64,000 nt of DNA from Herbiconiux flava (GTDB lineage: Bacteria > Actinomycetota > Actinomycetes > Actinomycetales > Microbacteriaceae), in contig NZ_JACCBM010000001.1 in NCBI RefSeq assembly GCF_013409865.1, positions 3,596,001 through 3,660,000 on the forward strand, read 5' to 3'. Position numbers and translations under genes: made by a program. Under the pieces are notes generated by a model. It searched no databases. It saw only the letters and a list, made by a program, of their open reading frames with translations, and was not told where the DNA came from. Positions 7,850 through 16,473 of this stretch are shown one piece after another (positions within the stretch are counted from its first letter, which is position 1; the number at the start of each line of letters is the position of its first letter).

Positions 7850-9439
7850 TCAGGCCGTGATGTCGACCTCGACCATGATGTCGGCCTCGATCGCGACGCG
7901 GAGGGCGTCGAGCAGCCCGTCGGGCACGGGCGAGTCGACGGTCAGCACACTGAGCGCCTTGCCGCCGGCCTCGTGCCGGGCGATCTGCATGCCGGCGATG
8001 TTGACCTGCGCCTCGCCGAACTCCTTGCCGTAGACCGCGACGATGCCGGGCCGGTCGGTGTAGAGCATCACGATCAGGTGCTTCGCGAACGGCACCTCGA
8101 CGTCGTAGCCGTTGATCTCGACGATCTTCTCGATCTGCTTCGAGCCCGTCAGGGTGCCCGAGACCGAGACCTGGGAGCCGTCGCTGAGGGCGCCGGTGAG
8201 CGTGATGACGTTGCGGTACTCGGCCGACTCGGGGTCGGTGATCAGCCGCACGGCGACCCCGCGCTGCTCGGCGAGGAGCGGCGCGTTGACGTAGGACACG
8301 GTCTCGCTGACGACGTTGGTGAACACGCCCTTCAGCGCCGCGAGCTTCAGCACGCTGACGTCGTAGTCGGCGAGCTCGCCCTTGACCACCACGTCGACGC
8401 TCGTGAGGGGGCTGCCGGCGAGTCCCGAGAAGACCTGGCCGAGCTTCTCGACCAGGGCGATGCCGGGGCGCACGTACGGGTCGATGACCCCTCCGGCGAC
8501 GTTCACCGCATCCGGAACCAGCTCGCCGGAGAGCGCGAGGCGCACCGACTTGGCGACCGAGACGCCGGCCTTCTCCTGCGCCTCGTCGGTCGAGGCGCCG
8601 AGGTGGGGCGTGACGACGACGTTCGGCAGGGCCAGCAGCGGCGACTCCTTCGGCGGTTCGCTGACGAACACGTCGAGGCCGGCGCCCGCGATGGTCTTCG
8701 AGGTCAGGGCGCGGTAGAGGGCGTCCTCGTCGATCAGGCCGCCGCGGGCGACGTTCACGATGAAGGCGGTGGGCTTCATCAGCGCCAGCTGCTCGTCGGA
8801 GATCATGCCCGTGGTCTCGGGCGTCTTCGGCATGTGGATGGTGATGAAGTCGCTCTGCGCGAGCAGCTCGTCGAGGGTCACGAGGGTGACGCCGAGCTGC
8901 TGGGCGCGGGCGCTCGTGACGTAGGGGTCGTAGGCGATGACGTTGACGCCGAACGCCTGCAGGCGCGCGGTGATCAGCGCGCCGATGCGGCCGAGGCCGA
9001 TGATGCCGACGGTCTTCTCGAACAGCTCGACGCCGGTGTAGGCGGAGCGCTTCCACTGCCCCTGGGCCAGCGCGGCGTGCGCGGCGGGGATGTGACGGGC
9101 GAGGCTCAGGATGTGCCCGACCGTGAGCTCGGCTGCCGAGATGATGTTCGAGGTGGGCGCGTTGACGACCATGACCCCGGCGGTCGTGGCCGCCTTGATG
9201 TCGACGTTGTCGAGACCGACGCCCGCGCGCGCGACGACCTTGAGCACGGGAGCCGCGGCGATGGCCTCGGCGTCGACCTTCGTGGCCGAGCGCACGAGCA
9301 CCGCGTGGGCGTCGGCGAGGGCGGCCAGCAGCGCCGGACGGTCGGTGCCGTCGACGGAGCGAACGTCGAAGTCGGGCCCGAGGGCGTCGACGGTGGCGGG
9401 GGACAGTTCTTCGGCGATCAGCACGACCGGCTTCGACAC
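7850..9439 (-). CDS. serA: D-3-phosphoglycerate dehydrogenase
   Basis: The protein has 529 residues from GTG 9439, which is preceded by GAAGGA at proper spacing; an ATG seven codons earlier is possible but has no ribosome site. The NAD motif GLGRIG is at about residues 148-153, with catalytic Arg232, Glu261 and His279. The C-terminus has the actinobacterial ASB domain and an ACT domain (from about 455) that normally senses serine. It catalyses the first step of serine synthesis, oxidising 3-phosphoglycerate. It diverges from a DoxX-like gene. Confidence 0.95.
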   Translation of the reverse strand: MSKPVVLIAEELSPATVDALGPDFDVRSVDGTDRPALLAALADAHAVLVRSATKVDAEAIAAAPVLKVVARAGVGLDNVDIKAATTAGVMVVNAPTSNIISAAELTVGHILSLARHIPAAHAALAQGQWKRSAYTGVELFEKTVGIIGLGRIGALITARLQAFGVNVIAYDPYVTSARAQQLGVTLVTLDELLAQSDFITIHMPKTPETTGMISDEQLALMKPTAFIVNVARGGLIDEDALYRALTSKTIAGAGLDVFVSEPPKESPLLALPNVVVTPHLGASTDEAQEKAGVSVAKSVRLALSGELVPDAVNVAGGVIDPYVRPGIALVEKLGQVFSGLAGSPLTSVDVVVKGELADYDVSVLKLAALKGVFTNVVSETVSYVNAPLLAEQRGVAVRLITDPESAEYRNVITLTGALSDGSQVSVSGTLTGSKQIEKIVEINGYDVEVPFAKHLIVMLYTDRPGIVAVYGKEFGEAQVNIAGMQIARHEAGGKALSVLTVDSPVPDGLLDALRVAIEADIMVEVDITA

Positions 9440-9502
9440 GGTGCGGGTCCTTCGGTTCATCGGCGGGGAGCCCGTCCAGCGTAGTGCAGGCAGAATGGCC
9501 CG

Positions 9503-9901
9503 ATGGACTTCATGACGTCGGGCGTCGTCCTCGACGTGCTCCGCCTGCTGATCGCCGCCGTGTTCGTGCTCATGGGCGTGAACCACTTCGTGCCGCGCTC
9601 GGCCCGCACGATGGCCGCGATGATGCCGCCCCGGATGCGCGGGACGGGCATCCTGGCCCCGCTGAACCTGGTGTACCTCACCGGGGCCTGCGAGATCGCG
9701 GGCGGGCTGGGGCTCGTCTTCCCGCCGACGCGGATCGCGGCGGGAATCGCGCTCGTGGTCTTCCTCGCCGCGGTGTTCCCGGCGAACGCCTACGCGGCGA
9801 CACGGCGCGACCGCTTCGGCGCCCTCGCCGTGCCGTTCGTGCCGCGGCTGATCGCGCAGATCGTGCTCGCGGCGCTGATCCTGCTGGTGGCCTTCTTCTG
9901 A
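9503..9901 (+). CDS. DoxX-like integral membrane protein
   Basis: A 132-residue protein with four hydrophobic segments, beginning VLDVLRLLIAAVFVLMGVNHF, which resembles the DoxX/DoxD membrane family; an Arg/Met-rich cytoplasmic loop follows TM1. The function of most family members is unsettled. It starts 63 bases from serA on the opposite strand and converges on the next membrane gene. Confidence 0.75.
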   Translation: MDFMTSGVVLDVLRLLIAAVFVLMGVNHFVPRSARTMAAMMPPRMRGTGILAPLNLVYLTGACEIAGGLGLVFPPTRIAAGIALVVFLAAVFPANAYAATRRDRFGALAVPFVPRLIAQIVLAALILLVAFF

Positions 9902-9929
9902 CGAGGTCCGCTGCGGCCGGCCAGGCCCG

Positions 9930-10271
9930 CTAGAGCGAGACCAGGCTGAGCGAGACCACCGACACCACCGCGAAGCCCACGGCGAAGACCACCGCGCGCT
10001 CCCAGGTGCGCAGGGTGCGGCCGACGAGGAGCGCCGCGATGTAGACCACGATCGGCACGACGGCGTAGCCGATGATCAGCGCCCAGAGCCCCGTGTCGGG
10101 CGCGGTGCCGTAGCTGTTCAGCAGCGAGACGACGCCGATCAGGTTCGCCAGCCCGCCCCACAGATGGTAGGCGTACAGGAACGCGAAGACCAGCGCCACC
10201 GCCCAGCCCGCCTTGCCGAAGGTGCGGAACCCGCGCTTGGCGGGAGCGGCCGGGGCCGTCGCGGCGGTCAC
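9930..10271 (-). CDS. small membrane protein of unknown function
   Basis: The GTG start at 10271 overlaps the stop of the upstream gene by GTGA, giving 113 residues; the longer frame upstream only shadows that neighbour. Three or four hydrophobic segments (about residues 23-55, 61-82 and 93-113) separated by short basic loops. No family is recognised. Coupled translation with the next-listed gene suggests a two-protein membrane unit. Confidence 0.7.
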   Translation of the reverse strand: MTAATAPAAPAKRGFRTFGKAGWAVALVFAFLYAYHLWGGLANLIGVVSLLNSYGTAPDTGLWALIIGYAVVPIVVYIAALLVGRTLRTWERAVVFAVGFAVVSVVSLSLVSL

Positions 10272-10780
10272 GCCGTGCCCCCGATCAGGAACGGCCAGGG
10301 GATGAGCACGAGCACTCCGATCACGAGCCAGAGGAAGCGGTAGCGCCGGCGCCGCTGCGTGATCAGCAGCGTCGCCACGAACCACAGCGGCGCCGCGGCG
10401 ATCGCGAGCGTGCGGGCGATCAGGTCGCTGAAGACCCCGAACGTCACGTCGATCGCCAGCTCGTAGCGGCTGAAGAACACGATCCAGCCGATCGTGTAGA
10501 GCAGGTAGACCCCGCCGAGCACACCGAGACCGATCAGCGCGGCCGAGCTCAGCTGAGCGGATGCGCGTTCCGCCTCCTCGAGCTCGCGCTCCGCCGCGCG
10601 GTCCTCCGCGTCCTCCGCCTCGTCGAGCACCGTGCGACGTGCCGCGGCCGGCGCCGTCTCACCCCGGCGCGGGGCCCGTGCGCGCGGAGCCGCCGCACCG
10701 GCCGGCGCCCCTTCGGGCGCGAGGGTCGGATCGTCGTCACCGGCCCACCCCAGGGCCTCGTCGTCGCGCGCGTCGCTCAT
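10268..10780 (-). CDS. membrane protein with long acidic/basic N-terminal tail
   Basis: 170 residues. The first ~78 are disordered, Ala/Arg/Glu-rich and likely cytoplasmic, with a charged run of Glu/Arg at 50-75. Three hydrophobic segments follow (about 80-102, 110-140, 148-166). No enzyme motif is visible. It overlaps the following small membrane gene by four bases. The function is unknown. Confidence 0.7.
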   Translation of the reverse strand: MSDARDDEALGWAGDDDPTLAPEGAPAGAAAPRARAPRRGETAPAAARRTVLDEAEDAEDRAAERELEEAERASAQLSSAALIGLGVLGGVYLLYTIGWIVFFSRYELAIDVTFGVFSDLIARTLAIAAAPLWFVATLLITQRRRRYRFLWLVIGVLVLIPWPFLIGGTA

Positions 10781-10804
10781 GCCCTCACCCTACCGGGGCT
10801 CGGG

Positions 10805-12889
10805 TCAGGCGAGCGGGGTGGCGGTGGCTGCGTCCGGGGTCGCGACGACGCGGAACGCGCGGCCCGCGACGCGCAGGCCGTCGAGCGTCACGTGCCCGAG
10901 GGCGGCGTCGGCGAGCGGCGCCACGAGGAGGGTCGTGCGGTCGGGCGCGGGACGCGCATCCGTCGCCGCCACCGCCACCGCCACCGCGGCCGCCGCCGAC
11001 CAGGCCTGCGGCCGGCATGCCGCGGGGTACGGCGCCGGCACCGCGGTGACCGCCGCTGAGTCTCCTGAGTGCAGCTCGGGCATGCGGTAGCCGAAGGACT
11101 CGGCCGCGCGCAGCAGCCCCCGCCCGAGCTCGGCCGCCTCGGCGCGGAACCCCTCCCGCGCGAGCCCCTGCACCGCGATCGCGGTGTCGTGCGCCCAGAC
11201 CGAGCCGCCGTGATAGCTCAGCGGCCAGAAGCCGGCCGAGTCTGTCGCCATCGTGCGCAGGCCGAAGCCCGAGTCGAGCCGCTCGTCGACGAGCAGCCGG
11301 GCGACGTCGGCGGCCTCGTCGGCGTTCAGGATGCCCGTGCCGAGCAGGTGCCCGATGTTGCTGGTCAGCGTGTCGACCGGTCGCTTCGCCGCGTCGAGCG
11401 CGATCGCCGGGTAGCGGCCGCCGTCGCGCTCGATCCAGAAGGAGGCCCGGAAGCGATCGGCGAGCGCCGTCGCCCAGGCCCGCCACTCGTCGCCGTCCGG
11501 CTCGCCGAACGCGTCGAGCAGCTCGGCGCCGTCGCGGGCGGCCTGATAGGCGTAGCCCTGCACCTCGCAGAGCGCGATCGGCCCCTCGGCGAGGCGCCCG
11601 TCGCGCCACTGCACCGAGTCGCCGGAGTCCTTCCAGCCCTGGTTCGCGAGGCCGTGCCCCGTGGTGTCGGCGTACTCGAGGAAACCGTCGCCGTCGCTGT
11701 CGCCGTGGTCGCGCATCCATTCGAGGGCGCGCTTCAGGTTCGGCAGCAGCGGCCGCACCTCGTCGTCGGGGAGACCCCAGCGGCGGGCCTCGGCGAGCAG
11801 CACGATCCAGAGCGCGGTGGCGTCGACGGTGCCGTAGTAGAGCGGGGGCAGCGTGATGTCCTCCCCCGGCATGGTGAGCTGGCCGGGCCGCAGCTCGTGC
11901 ATGATCTTGCCCGGCTGCTCGGCGGTCTCCCCCACGGTGCGCTCGCCCTGCAGCCCGGCGAGCACCCGCAGGGTCGAGGCGGCGAGCTCGGTGCCGAGCG
12001 GAAGCAGCAGGCGGGCGGCCCAGAGCGAGTCGCGGCCGAAGAGGGTGAAGAACCAGGGGGCGCCGGCCGCGAGGAAGGGCTCGCCGGGTGCCCGGCTCGT
12101 CTCCATCCGCAGGGCGGCGAGGTCGTGGAGGGCGCGGCGGTTCCAGTGCGCCAGGCGGCTGTCGCCGGCGTCGACGCGGGCGTCTGCCCACTCCGCGGTT
12201 CCGGATGCGCCCGTCACGACGGCCGCCGAGTCCTCGAGGGCGAGTCGCCAGCTGAGCGTGGCCGAGCCGTGTGCCGGTACGACGAGCGGCCAGGTGAGGG
12301 TCACCCGGGCGGCGGGGTCGGTGCCCTCCCCTTCCGCCACCGCGATCGCCGCGCCGGGGGCGTCGAGCCGGGCGGTCGAGGTGCCGGACGCGAGGAGCAC
12401 GGCGTCGCCCCGCTCGACGGCGGTGACCGGGTCGAGGGCGGCGCGCGCATCCGGAGCCCCGTCGAGCCCCGAGCCCGCGAGCCCCGCCTTGACGATCTGC
12501 ATCGGCGCGAAGTCGGCCGCCAGCGTCAACCGCACCTCGGTGACGATCTCGTGGCCGAGCGCCGAGGTGAGGCGCAGTTCCTCGGCGAAGCCGCCGGGCG
12601 TCACCGTGCGGCGAGCATCGAGACGCACGCGCGGGTCGGCGGTGCGGTCGTCGATCGAGCGGACGAGCGCCGTGAAGACCGTGTCGGACGACCCGTGGGA
12701 CGACTGCGACACCGTCTCGGGCGCCGCCCCGCCCACCTCGAGCCCGAGCCCGCGCAGCACCCGCGTGTCGGAGTGGTAGACCCCATGGATCGGCTCCGTC
12801 ATCGCGCCCGAGGCCGCCGACCAGGCCTGGGTCGGCGCGGCGAGCACCACCGTGGCGTCGTTCAGGAAGGGCTGCAGGGGGTGGGACAT
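10805..12889 (-). CDS. glycogen-debranching-type glycoside hydrolase (amylo-alpha-1,6-glucosidase family)
   Basis: 694 residues from ATG 12889, which has CAGGAG nine bases upstream; an in-frame ATG at 12937 that overlaps the permease stop by ATGA is an alternative. The N-terminal ~280 residues match a GDE N-terminal beta domain (HGVYHSDTRVLRGL near residues 33-46). The rest is an (alpha/alpha)6 barrel with PWFFTLFGRDSLW, DGFLEYADTTGHGLANQGWKDS and the SNIGHLLGTG block typical of debranching-like enzymes. It probably hydrolyses imported oligosaccharides; the locus encodes a matching ABC importer. Confidence 0.85.
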   Translation of the reverse strand: MSHPLQPFLNDATVVLAAPTQAWSAASGAMTEPIHGVYHSDTRVLRGLGLEVGGAAPETVSQSSHGSSDTVFTALVRSIDDRTADPRVRLDARRTVTPGGFAEELRLTSALGHEIVTEVRLTLAADFAPMQIVKAGLAGSGLDGAPDARAALDPVTAVERGDAVLLASGTSTARLDAPGAAIAVAEGEGTDPAARVTLTWPLVVPAHGSATLSWRLALEDSAAVVTGASGTAEWADARVDAGDSRLAHWNRRALHDLAALRMETSRAPGEPFLAAGAPWFFTLFGRDSLWAARLLLPLGTELAASTLRVLAGLQGERTVGETAEQPGKIMHELRPGQLTMPGEDITLPPLYYGTVDATALWIVLLAEARRWGLPDDEVRPLLPNLKRALEWMRDHGDSDGDGFLEYADTTGHGLANQGWKDSGDSVQWRDGRLAEGPIALCEVQGYAYQAARDGAELLDAFGEPDGDEWRAWATALADRFRASFWIERDGGRYPAIALDAAKRPVDTLTSNIGHLLGTGILNADEAADVARLLVDERLDSGFGLRTMATDSAGFWPLSYHGGSVWAHDTAIAVQGLAREGFRAEAAELGRGLLRAAESFGYRMPELHSGDSAAVTAVPAPYPAACRPQAWSAAAAVAVAVAATDARPAPDRTTLLVAPLADAALGHVTLDGLRVAGRAFRVVATPDAATATPLA

Positions 12890-12933
12890 GGCGGGGATCT
12901 CCTGGGAGGTCGACGGGGAGGGGAGCACGGCGG

Positions 12934-13857
12934 TCATTCCTTGACGGCCCCCTCGCTGGCGTTCATGATGCGGCGCTGGAAGATGAAGAACATGACGGCG
13001 ACGGGCACGGTCATGATGGCGGCCGCCGCGAGCTTCAGCGGGTACTGCGTGCCCTGGCTGAGCTGCCCGGAGGCGAGGGAGGCGACGCCCTTGGTGAGCG
13101 TCGTCAGCTCGGGCGACTGGGTCGAGACGATGAAGTGCGAGAGCTCGTTCCACGAGCCCTGGAACGACAGGATCACGATGGTGATCAGCGCCGGACGGGC
13201 CATCGGCAGCACCACCGACCAGAAGATGCGGAAGGTGCCGGCGCCGTCGATGCGGGCCTGCTCCTCGACGCTCGCGGGGATCGACTCGAAGAAGTTCTTC
13301 ATGATGAACACCCCGGCGGCGTCGACCAGCAGCGGGATGATCATGCCCGCGTAGGAGTCGTAGATGCCGAGCTGGTTGATCACGAGGAACTTGGGGATCA
13401 GCAGCACCACGAGCGGCACCGACATCACCGCGACGAGCCCGGCGAAGATCACGTTCCGGCCCCGGAAGTCCAGCCGCGCCAGCGCGTACCCGGCGAGGGA
13501 GGCGAGGAACACGCGGCCGATGGTGACGAACACCGTCACGACCGCCGAGTTCGCGAACCAGGTCGGGAAGTCGGAGTTGAGGAACAGCCGCTCGTAGGCC
13601 GCCGTCGTCCAGGTCTGCGGGATCAGCGAGAGCGGGTCGCTCGCCGCTTCCGCGTCGGTCTTGAACGAGGTGGCGACGTCGATCAGGAACGGGAAGATGT
13701 AGACGATCGCGATGACGGCCAGGATGGCGTAGAGCACCGAGGTGCTCGCGATGAAGCGGCCGCTGCGACGGCGGCGGGGCTGCTTCCGGGCGCTGCTCGA
13801 CGCCGTCGGCTGCGTCGGCTGCGCGGCGCCGCTCAGGGTGCTCGTCGCGGTGCTCAT
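12934..13857 (-). CDS. carbohydrate ABC transporter permease (MalG-like)
   Basis: 307 residues with six membrane segments after a basic, disordered ~35-residue N-terminus. The EAA loop that docks the ATPase is present near residues 198-222 (EEQARIDGAGTFRIFWSVVLP). Its ATG overlaps the stop of the partner permease by ATGA. No ATPase gene occurs in the locus, so it probably uses a shared MsiK-type ATPase encoded elsewhere (established for many actinobacterial sugar importers). Confidence 0.92.
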   Translation of the reverse strand: MSTATSTLSGAAQPTQPTASSSARKQPRRRRSGRFIASTSVLYAILAVIAIVYIFPFLIDVATSFKTDAEAASDPLSLIPQTWTTAAYERLFLNSDFPTWFANSAVVTVFVTIGRVFLASLAGYALARLDFRGRNVIFAGLVAVMSVPLVVLLIPKFLVINQLGIYDSYAGMIIPLLVDAAGVFIMKNFFESIPASVEEQARIDGAGTFRIFWSVVLPMARPALITIVILSFQGSWNELSHFIVSTQSPELTTLTKGVASLASGQLSQGTQYPLKLAAAAIMTVPVAVMFFIFQRRIMNASEGAVKE

Positions 13858-15020
13858 GCCCGGCCCTCCTTGTTCGCGGTCTGGCTGCTCGCGATGCTGT
13901 ACGCCCGCATCCGTCTCTTCGACACGGGGCGGTCGCGCAGCACGATGCGCTGGATGATCGTCAGCACCACGATGATCACGAACAGCACGAACGCGATCGC
14001 GGCGCCGCGGCCCCAGTCCTGGCTCTCGAACGCCGAGGTGTACGAGAGGTAGGCGGGGGTGACCGTGGTCTTTCCCGGCCCGCCCTGCGTGCCGGTGTAG
14101 ATCTGGTCGAACACCTGCCAGGTGCCGATGAGCCCGAGGGTCAGCACCGTGAACAGCGTCGGCCTCAGCTGCGGCAGGGTGACCCGCCAGAAGCGCTGCC
14201 AGCCGTTGGCGCCGTCGATCATCGCCGCCTCCTGCACGTCGCCCCCGAGGTTCTGCAGTGCCGCGATGAACAGCAGCATGAAGGTGCCGGAGGTGGTGAA
14301 GACGGCCATCAGCACGAAGGCAGACATGGCCACGCTCGGCCCGGCCCACCAGTCCCACCACGAGACGCCGAGGGTGGTGTTCCCGGTCATCCACTCCGGG
14401 CCCTGCGTGATGCCGACCGTGGCGAGCAGGTTGTGCACGACGCCCGAGGGGTCCTGGAACCAGTTCGGGCCGTTGACCCCGAACCACGACAGCACCTTGT
14501 TGACGGCTCCGGATGCTCCGAAGAGGAAGAGCCAGAGCACCGTGATGGCGACCGAGCTGGTGACGCTCGGGAAGTAGAACGCCGTGCGGAAGAACCCACG
14601 CCCCTTCAGCACCTGCCGGTTCACGAGCACCGCGAGGAAGAGCGACAGCGCCGTCTGGATCGGCACCACGAGCAGCACGTACCAGGCGTTGTTGCGGAGG
14701 GCCACGCCGAAGTCGCGCTCGGCGAGCCCGCCGCCGGCGAGCAGCTCGTCGTAGTTGTCGAGCCCGACGAAGTTGACGCTCGACGCGAAAGGACTCCCCC
14801 GGCCCGACCAGTCGGAGAAGCTGACCCAGAGGGCCATCAGCACGGGCACGACGAGGAAGAGGCCGAGGATGATCAGCATCGGGGCCGTGAACAGCCAGCC
14901 CGCGATGCCCTCCGACTTGCGGATGCCCTTCGGCGCCCGGCGGCCCGAGGGCCTCTTGGCGGCCTTCGGTGCCCCTCCGGGCGACGCCGCGGTGGGCGGA
15001 ACCGTCACGGATGCACTCAT
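13854..15020 (-). CDS. carbohydrate ABC transporter permease (MalF/UgpA-like)
   Basis: 388 residues. A Pro/Lys-rich N-terminal tail precedes six to eight hydrophobic segments, with an EAA-type loop near VQEAAMIDGANGWQRFWRVTLPQL. A periplasm-side insertion of about 70 residues after TM3 (around residues 190-240) is longer than in typical UgpA. It is followed directly by the MalG-like partner and lies 44 bases after the binding-protein gene. Confidence 0.92.
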   Translation of the reverse strand: MSASVTVPPTAASPGGAPKAAKRPSGRRAPKGIRKSEGIAGWLFTAPMLIILGLFLVVPVLMALWVSFSDWSGRGSPFASSVNFVGLDNYDELLAGGGLAERDFGVALRNNAWYVLLVVPIQTALSLFLAVLVNRQVLKGRGFFRTAFYFPSVTSSVAITVLWLFLFGASGAVNKVLSWFGVNGPNWFQDPSGVVHNLLATVGITQGPEWMTGNTTLGVSWWDWWAGPSVAMSAFVLMAVFTTSGTFMLLFIAALQNLGGDVQEAAMIDGANGWQRFWRVTLPQLRPTLFTVLTLGLIGTWQVFDQIYTGTQGGPGKTTVTPAYLSYTSAFESQDWGRGAAIAFVLFVIIVVLTIIQRIVLRDRPVSKRRMRAYSIASSQTANKEGRA

Positions 15021-15064
15021 TCGATCCTCCTCGACCTCGTCGTCGTGATCATCGGCCGATCGTC

Positions 15065-16306
15065 CTACTGGACGATCGCCTCCATGTTCTTCTGCGCGGT
15101 CTCGAGGATCGCGGCCGGGTCACCGGTGGACAGCGACTCGAGCTGCGAGTTGAGGTCCTTGATCACGTCGGCCGAGCCCTCGAGGGTCGGCACGCCCTGG
15201 GCGTAGTCGGCCGAGTCGAGGAACGCGGCCTTGTCGGGGTTCTCGGTCTTCCACTGCTCGGCGGCCGACTGCACCGACGGCATCACGCCGAAGGCCTTGG
15301 CGAACTCGAGCTGCTGGTCGGTGCTCGTCAGCTTCTCGACCAGGGCGAGAGCGGCCTCCTGGTTGGGGCTGTCGGCGGCGATGCCCCAGCAGTTGCTGAA
15401 CTGCAGGGTGCCCTCGCCACCGGGGCCGGCGGGCAGGGCGGCGACGGTGTACTTCACGTCGGGGTAGTCGGCCTGCAGGCCGCCGGCGATCCAGTTGCCC
15501 TCGATGGTCATCGCGGCCTGGCCCTTGCCGAAGGCCTCGCCGCCCCAGCCGGCGCCGAGGTCGGAGGAGTACTTCGCGACGCCGGCGCTGAACAGGGACT
15601 TCACGTACTCGAGCGCCTCGACGTTCTCGGGGCTGTTCACGGTCGCCTCGGTGCCGTCCTCGTTCAGCAGGCTGCCGCCGGCCTCGGCCATGAAGGCGCC
15701 GACGCGGGCGTACTCGGGCGAGAACGCCAGGCCCACGTGCTCGGGGGTGGTGAGCTTCTGGGCCACGGCGGTCAGCTGGTCCCAGGTGGTGGGCACGTCG
15801 GCGTCGGTCAGGCCCGCCGCCGTCCAGAGGTCGGTGTTGATGATCAGGGCGAGCGTCGAGAAGTCCTTCGGGGCGCAGTAGAACTGGCCGTCGTAGGTGA
15901 AGGAGTCGACGAGGGTCGGGTAGAAGTCGTCCTTGTTCGAGAGCTGGTCGCCGTAGGGGTGCAGCGAGCCGTTGGCCGCGTAGCCGGCCAGCGCGTCGGT
16001 CGAGACGTAGAAGACGTCGGCCGGCTTGCCGCTCGCGAAGCCCTGGCTGAGCTGCTGATTGAGGTCGGAGGCGGTGTTCAGGGTGGCCTCGGTGCCCGAC
16101 TCCTCCGACCACGCGGCGACGGCGTCGGTGACGGCCTGGGTCTCGGCGTCGCCGCTCGAGCCGATCAGCACGGTGAGGCCGGCGCTGTCGTCTTGGGCGG
16201 CGCCGGTCTCGCCGGCGTCGTCGAAGCCCGAGCCGCAGGCCGAGAGGGTGAGTGCGGTCGCGGCGGCGAGGCCGAGCGCGACGGCGAGGGAGCTGCGTCG
16301 TTGCAT
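15065..16306 (-). CDS. extracellular sugar-binding lipoprotein of the ABC importer
   Basis: 413 residues from ATG 16306, preceded by AAGGAGAACACC. A signal peptide with a lipobox (LTLSAC, Cys near residue 24) anchors it to the membrane. The body matches solute-binding family 1, including the AMTIEGNWI block and repeated aromatic ligands. It delivers an oligosaccharide to the two permeases. Expression is probably repressed by the divergent LacI protein via the operators at 16334-16378. Confidence 0.93.
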   Translation of the reverse strand: MQRRSSLAVALGLAAATALTLSACGSGFDDAGETGAAQDDSAGLTVLIGSSGDAETQAVTDAVAAWSEESGTEATLNTASDLNQQLSQGFASGKPADVFYVSTDALAGYAANGSLHPYGDQLSNKDDFYPTLVDSFTYDGQFYCAPKDFSTLALIINTDLWTAAGLTDADVPTTWDQLTAVAQKLTTPEHVGLAFSPEYARVGAFMAEAGGSLLNEDGTEATVNSPENVEALEYVKSLFSAGVAKYSSDLGAGWGGEAFGKGQAAMTIEGNWIAGGLQADYPDVKYTVAALPAGPGGEGTLQFSNCWGIAADSPNQEAALALVEKLTSTDQQLEFAKAFGVMPSVQSAAEQWKTENPDKAAFLDSADYAQGVPTLEGSADVIKDLNSQLESLSTGDPAAILETAQKNMEAIVQ

Positions 16307-16333
16307 GGTGTTCTCCTTGTGTGCGGGGGTTGT

Positions 16334-16348
16334 TTTGATCGATCCAAA
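16334..16348. promoter_or_regulatory. LacI-type operator 1
   Basis: TTTGATCGATCCAAA is a near-palindrome with a central CG, the hallmark of LacI-family operators. It lies 28 bases upstream of the binding-protein start codon. Confidence 0.8.
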
Positions 16349-16364
16349 GAGTGCGTCAATGCGA

Positions 16365-16378
16365 TTTGATCGTTCAAA
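16365..16378. promoter_or_regulatory. LacI-type operator 2
   Basis: TTTGATCGTTCAAA, arms TTTGA/TCAAA, matches operators 1 and 3. It is 31 bases (about three helical turns) from operator 1, so cooperative or loop binding is plausible. Confidence 0.8.
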
Positions 16379-16437
16379 CCAGTGCTCACCACCATAACCC
16401 GGCTCCTCGGATGCGGCAACTACCGGTGCTAGGTTCG

Positions 16438-16451
16438 TTGGAACGATCAAG
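16438..16451. promoter_or_regulatory. LacI-type operator 3 (autoregulatory)
   Basis: TTGGAACGATCAAG is the reverse complement of the same consensus. It lies 23 bases before the lacI-family start codon, so the regulator probably limits its own expression. Confidence 0.75.
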
Positions 16452-16473
16452 CTTCGAGGCCGAGGGAGGACCG

